Positions 42,821 through 50,650 of a DNA stretch of 64,000 nt are shown one piece after another. The translations under genes were made by a program, and so were the position numbers. The notes below the pieces were generated by a model that worked only from the letters and a program-made list of their open reading frames with translations, was not told the origin of the DNA and ran no database searches. Source of the stretch: an uncultured Victivallales bacterium (GTDB taxonomy: Bacteria; Verrucomicrobiota; Lentisphaeria; Victivallales; UBA1829); contig CAKUJH010000004.1 of assembly GCA_934661375.1 (NCBI GenBank), positions 1-64,000 on the forward strand. The letters are read 5' to 3'. The first letter of the stretch is position 1. Every line of letters starts with the position of its first letter.

Positions 42821-43903
42821 ATGGATATTGCGAAGATCGACAAAAATTTTGCGACCGGCCCCGCCGATGAGAACGGATTCCTGTTCCGGGATGTCCGCCT
42901 GGAACCTTTCCGTCTGGAAGGACTGCCATGGTTCAAGGAAAACGACGGCAGATTCTACCGGATTCCGCAGAGTTTCACGACAAAGGAAATCAATGAAGGC
43001 GCACTGGAACTGAGCCATCACACTTCCGGAGTCTGCGTCCGCTTCCGTTCGGATTCTCCGGAACTGATGATCCGCGCAAAACTGGCGCACAGCTGCGATA
43101 TGAATCACATGCCCCGTGCCGGCAGTGCCGGATTCGACAGCTACTGCCGCGTTCCCGGCGGAGAGCTGATTTACAACAAGACGGTTCAGCCCAGTCCCGG
43201 ACAGGTTGACATCACTGCTGTCTGCGGGGTGAATCCGTCCGGCGCACTTTGCGACTGGGTCATCAATTTCCCACTGTACGGCGGAGCTGAATCAGTGGAA
43301 CTCGGACTGAAGGAAGGTTCCACAATTCTGCCGCCGCTGCCGCACAAGTATGCGAAACCGATTCTGTTCTACGGTTCGTCCATTACCCAGGGCGGCTGTG
43401 CCTCCCGGCCCGGCAACATGTATCCCTCCATGCTCTGCCGTAAACTGGATGCGGAACAGATCAATCTGGGTTTTTCCGGAAGCGGCAAAGGAGAACTGGC
43501 TGTGGCAAAAGCCATTGCCGGTCTGAAACTTGCGGCATTCGTGATGGATTACGATCACAATGCGCCGTCGGCAGAACATCTGCAGGAAACGCATGAGCCG
43601 TTTTTCCGTGCGATCCGCGAAGCACAGCCGGATTTGCCGGTCATCATCATGTCCAAATGTGATTTCACCAATGGCAATATTACCGAGAATGCACGCCGCC
43701 GGGAAATCATCCGCACTACGTGGCAGCACGCCGTTGATTCCGGAGATACCCATGTGTATTTCATTGACGGTGAAACCCTGTTCGGCAGCCGGATGCGCGA
43801 TGCCTGCACGGTGGACGGCTGTCATCCCAACGATCTTGGTTTCTACCGTATGTATAAACATGTCCTGCCTATGCTGAAACGGGCACTGAAACATAAATCA
43901 TGA
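42821..43903 (+). CDS. SGNH/GDSL hydrolase family protein (carbohydrate esterase-like)
   Basis: 360 aa without a signal peptide. An N-terminal beta-sandwich (about 1-170) is followed by the SGNH domain: block I FYGSSITQGGC with Ser187 as nucleophile, block II GFSGSGKGE, and block V GCHPND carrying the catalytic Asp/His. Such two-domain proteins (CE2/CE3/CE20-like layout) deacylate glycans. AAGGAGAG precedes the ATG. The zinc-ribbon gene starts 15 bp downstream. Confidence 0.82.
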   Translation: MDIAKIDKNFATGPADENGFLFRDVRLEPFRLEGLPWFKENDGRFYRIPQSFTTKEINEGALELSHHTSGVCVRFRSDSPELMIRAKLAHSCDMNHMPRAGSAGFDSYCRVPGGELIYNKTVQPSPGQVDITAVCGVNPSGALCDWVINFPLYGGAESVELGLKEGSTILPPLPHKYAKPILFYGSSITQGGCASRPGNMYPSMLCRKLDAEQINLGFSGSGKGELAVAKAIAGLKLAAFVMDYDHNAPSAEHLQETHEPFFRAIREAQPDLPVIIMSKCDFTNGNITENARRREIIRTTWQHAVDSGDTHVYFIDGETLFGSRMRDACTVDGCHPNDLGFYRMYKHVLPMLKRALKHKS

Positions 43904-43918
43904 CCGAAAGGACTATCA

Positions 43919-44629
43919 ATGAAGAACTGGGTATCCAATATTCTGACGGTTCAGCAGTATGATATGAAGCTCCGGAATCTGGAAGTCAAATACCGCACGA
44001 TTCCCGGCGAACGCGCAAAACTGAAAGAGGAATATCTTGCCGCGTCCGCCGTGCTGAATCAGGCGAAAGAGCACTTCAAGCAGGTGGAACGTGAAATCAA
44101 ACAGACGGAAAGCGAAATCGCCGAGCTCAATGACAAAAGCCGCAAACTCCTGACGCAGTCTGCGCTGGTCAAGAAGAATGCGGAATACCAGACCATGATG
44201 TCTGATATCGAAGCCATTAAAGGCTGTATTTCCGATAAGGAAACGCATGTTTTGGAATTGATGGACAAGCTGGAAGCCGCCCGTCAGGATCTGAAAGTGG
44301 AGGAAAAGGAATTCGCCGCGGCGGAACGGCAGGTCCGCGAAGAACTGGCGGAATTCGAACAGCTGATCGAAACCATCAAAGCGGATGCGCTCAAACTCAA
44401 AGCGGAGAAAAAAGGCTTCATGTCCAAAGTCGAATTGAATGTTCTTGCCGCGTACAAGAATATTCTGGCTCGCGACAAAGGCAAACCGGTGGTTCCGATT
44501 GTCAACGGCTCCTGCGGCAACTGTTCGCTGAAGGTTACGCCGCAGGTCATCAATCAGGCGAAAAAAGGCGAACTGGTGTTCTGCGACAACTGTTCCCATA
44601 TTCTGTATGATCCGAACTGCGAACCGTGA
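43919..44629 (+). CDS. Coiled-coil protein with C4 zinc ribbon (zf-RING_7 type)
   Basis: 236 aa. Residues about 25-175 form a long antiparallel coiled coil (heptads rich in Glu, Lys and Leu). The C-terminal zinc ribbon has CGNC (199, 202) and CDNC (222, 225). This is the widespread bacterial family often annotated as a C4-type zinc ribbon protein; a nucleic-acid-binding role has been proposed, but the function is not settled. AAAGGA precedes ATG 43919. Its stop overlaps the GTG start of the Maf gene. Confidence 0.85.
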   Translation: MKNWVSNILTVQQYDMKLRNLEVKYRTIPGERAKLKEEYLAASAVLNQAKEHFKQVEREIKQTESEIAELNDKSRKLLTQSALVKKNAEYQTMMSDIEAIKGCISDKETHVLELMDKLEAARQDLKVEEKEFAAAERQVREELAEFEQLIETIKADALKLKAEKKGFMSKVELNVLAAYKNILARDKGKPVVPIVNGSCGNCSLKVTPQVINQAKKGELVFCDNCSHILYDPNCEP

Positions 44630-45231
44630 GTCTGTTGTCCATGCGTCTGAAAATGCTTTATCCCGTGGTGCTGGCATCCGCTTCGCCGCGGCGTCGGGAG
44701 CTGCTTTCTGAACTGGGAGTATCGTTCCGGGTTGAAACTGCTGATGTTCAAGAAATTACGGCAGAGGATGCGGAGGAAACCGTCCGGCGGAATGCGGAGC
44801 TGAAAGCGTCAGCCGCAGCCTTGCGTTTTCCGGAATCGCTGGTGATCGGTGCGGATACCGTGGTGGAGTGCGGTGGCAGGATTTTCGGCAAACCGTCCGG
44901 CCCTGCCGCTGCCGCCGCCATGCTGCGGAGTCTTTCCGGCAGAGAACACCGGGTGCTGACCGGCGTATCCCTGTGTCTGAAACAGCGCGGACTGCATTTG
45001 ACCTTTGCGGAAATCACGCGTGTGGTTTTCAAAACTTTGCCGGATACGGTGATCCGGCAGTACATGGAACTGGTTCCGGTGCTGGACAAAGCCGGGGCAT
45101 ATGCGGTTCAGGAACACGGAGAACTGCTGCTGGAACGTCTGGACGGTCCGCTGTCCAATGTGATCGGGCTGCCGCTGGAGCGTCTGCGGCAAGTCCTCCT
45201 GGCGGAACGGCTGGCGGAACCTGTTGAATGA
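44626..45231 (+). CDS. maf: Maf/YceF-family nucleotide pyrophosphatase
   Basis: 201 aa from GTG 44626, which overlaps the previous stop (GTGA); ATG 44641 or 44650 are alternatives and no start has a Shine-Dalgarno. VVLASASPRRRELLSELG, VIGADTVVECGGRIFGKP and KAGAYAVQEHG are diagnostic. Maf proteins hydrolyse non-canonical or methylated NTPs. A small stem (GACCGG 45236 with CCGGTC 45253) follows. Confidence 0.88.
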   Translation: MSLLSMRLKMLYPVVLASASPRRRELLSELGVSFRVETADVQEITAEDAEETVRRNAELKASAAALRFPESLVIGADTVVECGGRIFGKPSGPAAAAAMLRSLSGREHRVLTGVSLCLKQRGLHLTFAEITRVVFKTLPDTVIRQYMELVPVLDKAGAYAVQEHGELLLERLDGPLSNVIGLPLERLRQVLLAERLAEPVE

Positions 45232-45284
45232 CAATGACCGGCACATTCTTTTCCGGTCCGGGATGCAGAAAAAAAAGAGTGAAT

Positions 45285-45313
45285 TTGAAAAAAAGAACTT
45301 TTGATGCTATATT
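45285..45313 (+). promoter_or_regulatory. Promoter of the flavoprotein-epimerase operon
   Basis: TTGAAA (45285-45290) and TATATT (45308-45313) with a 17-bp spacer, 43 bp before ATG 45356. Confidence 0.5.
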
Positions 45314-45355
45314 TAGCCGAACCTTGAAAACCTTATATATGAAAGGGAAAAAACG

Positions 45356-46381
45356 ATGGAAGAACTGAAACAACTGAATCCGCTGATGAAGCGCGGCAGT
45401 GAATTTCTTAATGTGAAATATCCGATTCTGTGCGGTGCAATGACCTGGGTTTCCGAACCCAATCTGGTGGCGGCGGTTTCCAATTCCGGGTGCTTTGGAT
45501 GTCTGGCGGGCGGCAATGCCCCTACGGAGATTCTGCGTCAGCAGATTGAGCAGACCCGCAGTCTGACCCCGAATTCCTTTGCGGTCAACCTGATTACGAT
45601 TGCGCCGGCATACCATGATCACCTTGCCATGCTCAAGGAAATGAACGTGCCGTATATCATTTTTGCGGGAAGTTTCCCGAAGGAAAAAGAAGTGCTTGCC
45701 GCCAAAGAAATCGGCGCGAAGGTGATGTGTTTCGCTTCGACGGTATCCATTGCGGAACGCATGATTAAATACGGAGCGGACGCCATTATTCTGGAAGGCA
45801 GCGAAGCCGGCGGACATATCGGTCATGTCTCCTCCGTGGTGCTGATGCAGCAGGTGCTGTTCCGTTTTGCGGATCAGATTCCGATGTTCGTCGCCGGCGG
45901 GATTGCCACCGGAAAGATGATTGCCCACGCCCTGCTCATGGGTGCGGCTGGCGCACAGCTGGGAACCCGGTTCGTGATGACCGAGGAATGCAAGGCGCAT
46001 GAAAACTTCAAGATGGCGTTCCGTCATGCCAATGCCCGTGATGCCGTGGCGACTCCGCAGTTTGATTCCCGTCTGCCGGTTGTGGCGGTGCGTTCTCTGC
46101 GCAACAAGGGACTGGCGGAATTCGGCAAACTCCAGCTCTCGCTGCTCAAGGAACTGGAAGCCGGAACGGTTTCCCGCCAGCACGCGCAGGAGGAAGTGGA
46201 AAAATTCTGGGTCGGCGCGCTGCGGCGTGCCGTTGTGGACGGCGATGTCGAGCACGGTTCGCTGATGGCGGGTCAGTCGGTCGGACTGGTGGATAAAATC
46301 GTGCCGATCAGGGAGCTGGTGGAAGAACTGCTGACCGATGCGGAAGCGGAACTGGAACTGGTGAAATCGAAATTGTCGTGA
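45356..46381 (+). CDS. FabK / nitronate monooxygenase family flavoprotein
   Basis: 341 aa FMN-dependent TIM barrel. YPILCGAMTWVSEPNLVAAV starts the barrel, EGSEAGGHIGHVSS carries the conserved His-Gly loop, FVAGGIATG and GAAGAQLGTRFVMTEE bind the FMN phosphate, and GSLMAGQSVGLV near the end is a segment typical of FabK-type enoyl-ACP reductases. Either enoyl-ACP reduction or nitronate oxidation is possible; the C-terminal pattern favours FabK. It is followed 50 bp later by the epimerase gene. Confidence 0.8.
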   Translation: MEELKQLNPLMKRGSEFLNVKYPILCGAMTWVSEPNLVAAVSNSGCFGCLAGGNAPTEILRQQIEQTRSLTPNSFAVNLITIAPAYHDHLAMLKEMNVPYIIFAGSFPKEKEVLAAKEIGAKVMCFASTVSIAERMIKYGADAIILEGSEAGGHIGHVSSVVLMQQVLFRFADQIPMFVAGGIATGKMIAHALLMGAAGAQLGTRFVMTEECKAHENFKMAFRHANARDAVATPQFDSRLPVVAVRSLRNKGLAEFGKLQLSLLKELEAGTVSRQHAQEEVEKFWVGALRRAVVDGDVEHGSLMAGQSVGLVDKIVPIRELVEELLTDAEAELELVKSKLS

Positions 46382-46431
46382 ACAGGCGTTGAGCCTGAAA
46401 CATATTTTTTTTCAGAAGGAGGAGAATAAAA

Positions 46432-47295
46432 ATGGATATCGGAGTCATTGTCGAATCATTCCGCGAACCTCTGTTCCAGGCGATGGAATCGGCGGCGGAA
46501 GTCGGAGCCAAAGGCGTTCAGATGTATGCCGTCTGCAAGGATCACAACCTCATCACTATGCCGGAAGAGGAACGGATTCGCCTGAAAAATCACATCGAGA
46601 AACTGGGACTGAAAGTCGCGTCCATCTGCGGCGACCTCGGCGGACACGGTTTCCAGGATGCGGCGGGCAATGCGGAGCGCATCCGTCTGAGCAAACAGAT
46701 CATTGACCTGTGCGTGTTCTTCGGCACGAAAGTCATGACCACCCATATCGGCGTGGTTCCGACCCGCGACGACTCTCCCATTTTCAAAGTGATGGCGGAC
46801 GCCATGCGCGAAGTCGGTGAATATGCCGCTTCCAAAGGCTGCACGCTTGCCATTGAAACCGGACCGGAACCGATCTCGCGTCTTCTGGCGGTCATCAAGG
46901 CGGCAGGCGACCGCGGTCTCGGCATCAATTTTGACCCCGCCAACCTCGCCATGGTGCTGAATGTCAATCCCGCGCTGGAAGTTCCTGTCGCCGGCAAATA
47001 CATCGTGCATACCCATGCGAAGGACGGTCTGCATCTGCGCGATTTCAACCCGTCGGACGTCTACGGTTCGCTGGACACCTTCGACCTGACCCCGCCGGAA
47101 GAGCAGAGCAAGGACAAATCGCCGGTGTTCCGCGAAGTTCCGCTGGGACAGGGACAGGTGGTCTGGGATCAGTACCTCGCTGCGTTGCGGGCTGTCGGCT
47201 ATGACGGTTTCCTGACCATTGAACGCGAAGTCGGAGAAAATCCGCGCGCGGACATTGTCATGGCGGTGGAGTTCCTCAAGAGCAAACTTGCCTGA
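46432..47295 (+). CDS. Sugar phosphate isomerase/epimerase (TIM barrel)
   Basis: 287 aa, paralogue of 32358. ASICGDLGGHGF, MTTHIGVVPT, LAIETGPEPISRL, GINFDPANLAMV and YIVHTHAKDGL supply the metal and substrate residues of the xylose-isomerase-like fold. A segment around 205-235 (SDVYGSLDTFDLTPPEEQ) is absent from the paralogue. SD AAGGAGGAG. Substrate unknown. A terminator follows at 47312. Confidence 0.85.
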   Translation: MDIGVIVESFREPLFQAMESAAEVGAKGVQMYAVCKDHNLITMPEEERIRLKNHIEKLGLKVASICGDLGGHGFQDAAGNAERIRLSKQIIDLCVFFGTKVMTTHIGVVPTRDDSPIFKVMADAMREVGEYAASKGCTLAIETGPEPISRLLAVIKAAGDRGLGINFDPANLAMVLNVNPALEVPVAGKYIVHTHAKDGLHLRDFNPSDVYGSLDTFDLTPPEEQSKDKSPVFREVPLGQGQVVWDQYLAALRAVGYDGFLTIEREVGENPRADIVMAVEFLKSKLA

Positions 47296-47311
47296 AACAG
47301 TTTCTGAAAAG

Positions 47312-47352
47312 ACGGAGCCGGTTCTTTTGCGGAACACGGCTCCGTTTTTTTT
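47312..47352. terminator. Terminator between epimerase and cupin genes
   Basis: ACGGAGCCG (47312-47320) pairs with CGGCTCCGT (47337-47345), with a T-run to 47352. The opposite side has AAAAG, so it can also serve the convergent minus-strand cupin gene. Confidence 0.82.
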
Positions 47353-47358
47353 CTGCCG

Positions 47359-47709
47359 TTACGGATGAACGAACTGTTCGCCCGGACGGACTGCCGTTCT
47401 GTCATACTTTCCGGCAGTGTCCGGAATCCGGTAAAACTCAACTTTGAACGAAACCGGACCGGTTATTCTGACATGATGATACCGTTCCGGATCAATGATG
47501 ACCGGATGTCCCGGCGCGGCATCCAGGATTTCCCCGGTATCTTCCCAGACAAATTGCAGCGCTCCTTTTTCAACCACGAGACGTCCGCATTTCCCTTTGG
47601 GCGCCATGTGCTTATGCAGGATTGGCTGAAGAACCGTCTGATCGGTCATCATCGGTGTGGCGGCGGCGAAAACCGCCCCTTTCGGCAGGACAGCATTCTG
47701 GTAATTCAT
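47359..47709 (-). CDS. DUF1971 / TehB-YeaR-like cupin protein
   Basis: 116 aa. The pattern LPKGAVFAAATPMMTDQTV, KGKCGRLVVEKGALQFVWED and HPVIIDPERYHHVRITGPVS, ending FKVEFYR, is the DUF1971 cupin found alone (YeaR) or fused to the tellurite-resistance methyltransferase TehB. Role unproven; YeaR is linked to nitrate/nitrite response in E. coli. GGAGG lies upstream of ATG 47709. It is convergent with the epimerase gene. Confidence 0.78.
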   Translation of the reverse strand: MNYQNAVLPKGAVFAAATPMMTDQTVLQPILHKHMAPKGKCGRLVVEKGALQFVWEDTGEILDAAPGHPVIIDPERYHHVRITGPVSFKVEFYRIPDTAGKYDRTAVRPGEQFVHP

Positions 47710-47922
47710 GATATTCCTCCCCCTTTTTTGCTTTCCCCGCAGAACGGATCCATCCTCCCGATGTTTCCTGAACGCTCTGCGGCATATCCCTTCCGTAATT
47801 GAGCATGAAAAATGCGGCTTGTCAACCTGAAAAAGAGTTTTTTTCAGAAAAACAACTCTTTCATTACTCTTTTCTTATTTAATGGAAGTTCAGAAAAAAT
47901 CAGATTTTTTTTGAAAGACCCG

Positions 47923-47951
47923 TTGACAATATCGCAATCATGATATATAAT
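47923..47951 (+). promoter_or_regulatory. Consensus promoter of the second regulator-pilin-glycosidase operon
   Basis: TTGACA (47923-47928), a 17-bp spacer, and TATAAT (47946-47951): a perfect sigma70 consensus. Upstream, AAAGAGTT (47832-47839) and AACTCTTT (47854-47861) form an inverted repeat that could be an operator. Such a strong promoter before a regulator implies tight repression. Confidence 0.75.
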
Positions 47952-47990
47952 ATATGGAAGAAATAATAAATAAACACTTATGGAAGTTTT

Positions 47991-49085
47991 ATGATGCAGA
48001 AAAATAAACGGACCAATCTGACGGGAAATATCCGTGAGGTTCTGGAACAGCGTATTCTCTGCGGGGAATTGCCGCCGGGAAGTTCCATGCCTTCCAATGC
48101 CATTTTGGCGGAAGAGTTCGGCGTTTCTCTGCTGACCGCCAACCGCGCGGTGCAGCAGCTGGTGAAAGCGGGACTGGTCTACCGGCAGCAGGGACGCGGC
48201 AGTTTCGTCTGTCCGGATCTGCCGGGTAAAAAGCAATACCGGATCGGGATTGCCGACAAGATCAGTTATCCGATCGTTCCGCTGCGGGAAGCCGCGCTGG
48301 ACATCCGGCCGCGGACCAGTATGCGGTATCTGCGCGAACATGACTGTGAGGTGCGGCTGCTGGACTATGAGGAAGTCCGGGACCGGGAAATTCTTTTCCG
48401 GGAGGCGGAAAATCTGGACGGCATCATCATGTCGAGCGGTTATCTGGATCCGGTTACTGCGGAAAACCTGCAGCAGCTGCGGATTCCGTCTGTGGTGAAT
48501 CTGCATGAATGGGTCAGCGAATGGTCTTTCAATCAGGTGATTGTGGACAATGCGCCGGGTATGCGCCAGGCGGCGGAACGGATCGTCCGGGAGGATTGCC
48601 CGGAAATCATTGTGGTGTACGAAGACCATCGGAACGGCTGTATCCGCAAGCGGATGTTCTGTGACGCCATGACGGCGGCGGGTTTTCCGGCGGAAAAGAT
48701 CCGTGAAATACAAGTGGAGGAATGGGCGATTCAGAGCGGTGTTCCGAGTTTTCAGCTGGGGATGCGTCTGAGCCGTGAAATCCGCGGGAAATGGCTGTTT
48801 TCCACTTCGGACATTGTCAGTTTCGCCATGCTGGCGGCGTTCCGGGAAGCCGGGCTGACGGCAGGAAAAGATTTTCAGATGGTCAGTTATGACAATCTGG
48901 AAGGTTACGGTTATCAGCCGCTGGGTGAGCCGTTTCTGACCTCGATAGACTGTCCGAAGATACGGATAGCGGAACGTTCTGCGGAGCTGTTGCTGGATAA
49001 GATACAGCATCCTGCGAATGAGACTGTGATTATCCGTATTCCGTCTTCGCTGGTCATCCGCAAGTCGGCATTTTCCAGAAATTGA
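47991..49085 (+). CDS. GntR-HTH / LacI-type sensor hybrid transcriptional regulator
   Basis: 364 aa (ATG 47991, or 47994). Residues 5-70 form the GntR winged helix (LEQRILCGELPPGSSMPSNA, FGVSLLTANRAVQQLVKAGL, GRGSFV). Residues 80-360 form the periplasmic-binding-like sensor with a LacI-style end (SAELLLDKIQ, then RIPSSLVIRKS). Same architecture as 638 but clearly diverged in sequence. It is first in an operon followed after 31 bp by the extended pilin frame. It probably responds to the sugar released by the 50651 enzyme. Confidence 0.87.
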   Translation: MMQKNKRTNLTGNIREVLEQRILCGELPPGSSMPSNAILAEEFGVSLLTANRAVQQLVKAGLVYRQQGRGSFVCPDLPGKKQYRIGIADKISYPIVPLREAALDIRPRTSMRYLREHDCEVRLLDYEEVRDREILFREAENLDGIIMSSGYLDPVTAENLQQLRIPSVVNLHEWVSEWSFNQVIVDNAPGMRQAAERIVREDCPEIIVVYEDHRNGCIRKRMFCDAMTAAGFPAEKIREIQVEEWAIQSGVPSFQLGMRLSREIRGKWLFSTSDIVSFAMLAAFREAGLTAGKDFQMVSYDNLEGYGYQPLGEPFLTSIDCPKIRIAERSAELLLDKIQHPANETVIIRIPSSLVIRKSAFSRN

Positions 49086-49194
49086 AAATATAAACAGAAC
49101 AGGAGAAAGGGGAAGTATGAAATCAAAGGAGAGTCAAATCCAAAGTTTCATAATGTTATTACCAGAAAAAAAGATTGGAAAGGAGAATCATGCC

Positions 49195-49956
49195 ATGAAT
49201 AACCAGAAGTCATTCCATATTTCATATTTGAAGCGTAAAGTGCTGCGGTTTACACTGATCGAACTCCTGGTCGTTATTGCGATCATTGCAATCCTGGCGG
49301 GAATGCTGCTTCCGGCGCTGAATGCCGCCAGAGAGAAAGCGCGGAGCATTTCCTGTGTTTCAAATCTGAAACAGATCGGTCTGGCATTGAGTATATATAC
49401 CGGAGATTACGACGGATGGATTCTGCCGGCTCTGGGAGATGCTTCCAGCAGTCTGACATATTGGTACAGAGTTATTGGCGAAAGCAATTCTCAATACGGT
49501 GTGAAATGGGTTAATTCCGATTCCGTCAAAGGCTCATCATTTGCGTGTCCTTCTGAACAGAAACAATTTACCGATATTTTTGCTGATCCGTCTTATAAAA
49601 ACCGGAATCATTATTCGTACAACGCATTGCTGGCGGGTTTGCCGGATTCCTATATTACAGGGGGAAACGATTATTACGCCCCTGCACGCAGACATAAAGC
49701 CGCGTCCGTCAAAGGACCTTCCCGCGCGATGGTTTCCTGGGATCATTTCAATAAAAATCATTATACGCTTCAACTTTGGCCGGCGAATCTGCCGACCCGG
49801 CACGGCAAAGACCGGAAAGTGAATCAGGTCATGCTGGACGGCCATATCGAGACCCGGAACTATCAGCAGCTGATCAGTGTGCCGCGTGAAAGCGGCAACT
49901 GTGCACATTCCTTCCATTATGCTTTGAGTGCCGGATTTTCGGTTCCGGCTCATTGA
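49195..49956 (+). CDS. Pseudopilin with prepilin-type N-terminus
   Basis: 253 aa from ATG 49195 (AAAGGAG 7 bp before). Leader MNNQKSFHISYLKRKVLR precedes FTLIELLVVIAIIAIL; the -1 residue is Arg and Glu5 is present. The C-terminal region ends with VNQVMLDGHIETRN, the DGH motif of this family. An upstream in-frame ATG at 49117 with its own GGGGAAG would add 26 residues. DNA from about 49165 to 49350 closely matches the 5' part of the pilin gene at 1798, while the C-terminal parts differ. It is in the operon between regulator and secreted enzymes. Confidence 0.86.
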   Translation: MNNQKSFHISYLKRKVLRFTLIELLVVIAIIAILAGMLLPALNAAREKARSISCVSNLKQIGLALSIYTGDYDGWILPALGDASSSLTYWYRVIGESNSQYGVKWVNSDSVKGSSFACPSEQKQFTDIFADPSYKNRNHYSYNALLAGLPDSYITGGNDYYAPARRHKAASVKGPSRAMVSWDHFNKNHYTLQLWPANLPTRHGKDRKVNQVMLDGHIETRNYQQLISVPRESGNCAHSFHYALSAGFSVPAH

Positions 49957-49992
49957 TTCTTGAATTTTAACCTCTATATAGGAGTTTTCAAA

Positions 49993-50649
49993 ATGAAAAA
50001 ATCACTTGCTGCCTTGTTGTCCAGCTGTGCGTTGACTTCCGTCTTTGCTGCGGAAATCGTCAATTATGATTTCACTTGCCGTGAATTGAAATCATCCGGA
50101 AAGCTCGATCTGCCGTTTTATTCCGGAGATGTGAAAATCGGCGGAACGGATCAGAAACGATCACTGTATTTCAATGGTGAAAAATCCCGTGCCAGTATTC
50201 CGGACAGCGGGAGTTTTCATTTGCTGAAAGGCGGAACCGTATTGATAAAACTCAAAGTGGAAACCAAACCGAAATCCGAACATCACATGTTCATTCTCAA
50301 AAGTGGTGAATGGTGGCTGGCGAAAGATAAAGGCGGAAAACTGTATTTCAATTTCTGCTATGCTGACGGAAAAGCTGGTTCCGGAGTGATGATCCCCTGC
50401 GATTTTTCCAAAACCCTGTGTATCGGCATCAGTGTGTTCCCGGACGACAAATACATCATTTGTGCCAACGGGAAAAAACTGGCGTCCGGTATTCTGACGA
50501 TTCCATCGGCTCCGCTGTACAATGGAAAAGGCATTATCCTCGGCAGCGGCTGGGGACATCTCTGGAATTTCAAAGGCGATATCTTCAAGCTGAAACTGCT
50601 GGATGAACCGCTGTCCGAGACTCAGCTGACCGCCGCAACAGGAGAATGA
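49993..50649 (+). CDS. Secreted LamG/concanavalin-like single-domain protein
   Basis: 218 aa from ATG 49993 (TATAGGAG). Signal peptide MKKSLAALLSSCALTSVFA, then one jelly-roll domain: YFNGEKSRASIPDSGSF, FILKSGEWWLAKD and GHLWNFKGDIFKLKLLDEPL are LamG-like. It resembles the N-terminal module of the neighbouring 1155-aa protein (YFNGEKSRASIP versus RFNGKNSRAVIP), so it is likely a detached binding module for the same glycan. The 50651 gene starts 1 bp after its stop. Confidence 0.78.
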   Translation: MKKSLAALLSSCALTSVFAAEIVNYDFTCRELKSSGKLDLPFYSGDVKIGGTDQKRSLYFNGEKSRASIPDSGSFHLLKGGTVLIKLKVETKPKSEHHMFILKSGEWWLAKDKGGKLYFNFCYADGKAGSGVMIPCDFSKTLCIGISVFPDDKYIICANGKKLASGILTIPSAPLYNGKGIILGSGWGHLWNFKGDIFKLKLLDEPLSETQLTAATGE

Positions 50650-50650
50650 C

